From positions 248,001 to 312,000 of the forward strand of contig JACKNO010000001.1 of assembly GCA_024234815.1 (NCBI GenBank): 64,000 nt of DNA, in the 5' to 3' direction. Under the pieces are notes generated by a model, which saw only the letters and a program-made list of their open reading frames with translations, was not told where the DNA came from and made no database searches. The translations under genes and the position numbers were made by a program. This document shows positions 63,590 through 64,000 of the stretch, piece after piece; position 1 is the stretch's first letter, and each line of letters starts with the position of its first letter. Source of the DNA: Pseudomonadales bacterium. GTDB lineage: Bacteria > Pseudomonadota > Gammaproteobacteria > Pseudomonadales > Halieaceae.

Positions 63590-64000
63590 TCAGTCGTAAA
63601 CCTGCGGGTTTACACAACAGGGCATGACCTGCCCCTGTAGCGCGGCAATAGCGTTCGCGACTGCCATGTCCGCCATGAGAGCCCGGGTGCAGATTGTCGC
63701 GCTGCCGATATGCGGGGTTATCACAACGTTGGGCAAGGCCAGCAAGGGGTTGTCCGCCAGCACCGGTTCCTTCGCAAAAACATCGATTCCCGCAGCGGAC
63801 AAGCGGCCATTCGCCAGCGCTGCGGCCAGCGCATTCTCATCGACAATACCGCCACGAGCAGTGTTGACCAGCACTGCTCCGGGCTTCATCAACCCGATCT
63901 TGCTCGCATCCAATAAATTGCGTGTCTCCTGCGCCAGCGCTACATGGATACTGACAAAGTCGCTGCACGCCAGCAGTTCATCGAGTGTGAGCATCTCCAC
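63590..64000 (-). CDS. D-isomer-specific 2-hydroxyacid dehydrogenase, C-terminal part (5' end outside window)
   Basis: The last 136+ residues on the minus strand, open to the window edge. The NAD-domain end: SDFVSIHVALAQETRNLLDAS, NTARGGIVDENALAAALANGRLSAAGIDVFAKEPVLADNPLLALPNVVITPHIGSAT. Catalytic Glu (DVFAKEP) and His (PHIGS) of the glyoxylate/hydroxypyruvate/2-ketogluconate reductase group are visible. The enzyme reduces a 2-oxoacid with NAD(P)H. The substrate-binding N-terminus is outside, so specificity cannot be given. It converges with the DUF4136 lipoprotein gene. Confidence 0.9.
   Translation of the reverse strand: MEMLTLDELLACSDFVSIHVALAQETRNLLDASKIGLMKPGAVLVNTARGGIVDENALAAALANGRLSAAGIDVFAKEPVLADNPLLALPNVVITPHIGSATICTRALMADMAVANAIAALQGQVMPCCVNPQVYD

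Overview
This 64 kb window is high-GC, gene-dense chromosomal DNA with no phage, transposase, CRISPR array, rRNA or tRNA that I could recognise. Gene content (exosortase H, a Pat-type lysine acetyltransferase, Rieske and acyl-CoA catabolic genes, a sulfatase, a SulP transporter, c-type cytochromes) suggests a free-living, probably marine gammaproteobacterium of the Cellvibrionales/Halieaceae kind. That placement is inference from gene content only.

Layout. 1-8 kb: 3' end of an NADP isocitrate dehydrogenase, SulP transporter, NTF2-like protein, MDR oxidoreductase, FAD glycerol-3-phosphate dehydrogenase, and a LysR gene divergent from a citrate-synthase homologue whose usual catalytic Asp is Glu. 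8-13 kb: complete oligopeptide ABC transporter with fused ATPases. 13-22 kb: fasciclin-domain protein, acyl-CoA ligase, a GNAT-deacetylase fusion, a 2OG-Fe(II) oxygenase, sulfatase, MBL hydrolase and esterase. 22-24.4 kb: zwf-pgl. 24.4-29 kb: a collapsed short-chain dehydrogenase remnant, a VOC protein, and a class II deacetylase divergent from a Pat-like acetyltransferase that lacks about 60 residues of its ATP-grasp region. 29-34 kb: iron ADH, then an acetoacetate-decarboxylase-like/SDR/Rieske block divergent from a TetR gene with a palindrome between them. 34-38.3 kb: quinone oxidoreductase, subtilase lipoprotein, and a Lys/Ala-repeat histone-H1-like protein.

38.3-45.4 kb: an 800 bp stretch without genes; a terminator-bounded three-gene operon for a cytochrome c4-like protein, a MauG-type di-heme peroxidase and a beta-helix/cytochrome c fusion; then a zinc-ribbon protein, DAHP synthase and a DUF481 outer-membrane protein. 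45.5-54 kb: glutathione reductase overlapping a TSUP exporter; a GldA / GldF-GldG fusion / DUF4340 operon; and exosortase H with its membrane partner. 53.7-61.8 kb: a valine/branched-chain acyl-CoA catabolic operon (acylating aldehyde dehydrogenase, acyl-CoA dehydrogenase, enoyl-CoA hydratase, hydroxyisobutyryl-CoA hydrolase, mmsB) divergent from an MmsR-like AraC gene. 61.8-64 kb: LysR regulator, DUF4136 lipoprotein and the 3' part of a D-2-hydroxyacid dehydrogenase.

The points most worth a second look are the beta-helix/cytochrome/MauG operon, the two acetylation-deacetylation arrangements (one fused into a single protein, one a divergent pair with a degenerate Pat), the Neverland/DAF-36-like Rieske operon, and exosortase H beside the Gld-type ABC operon.
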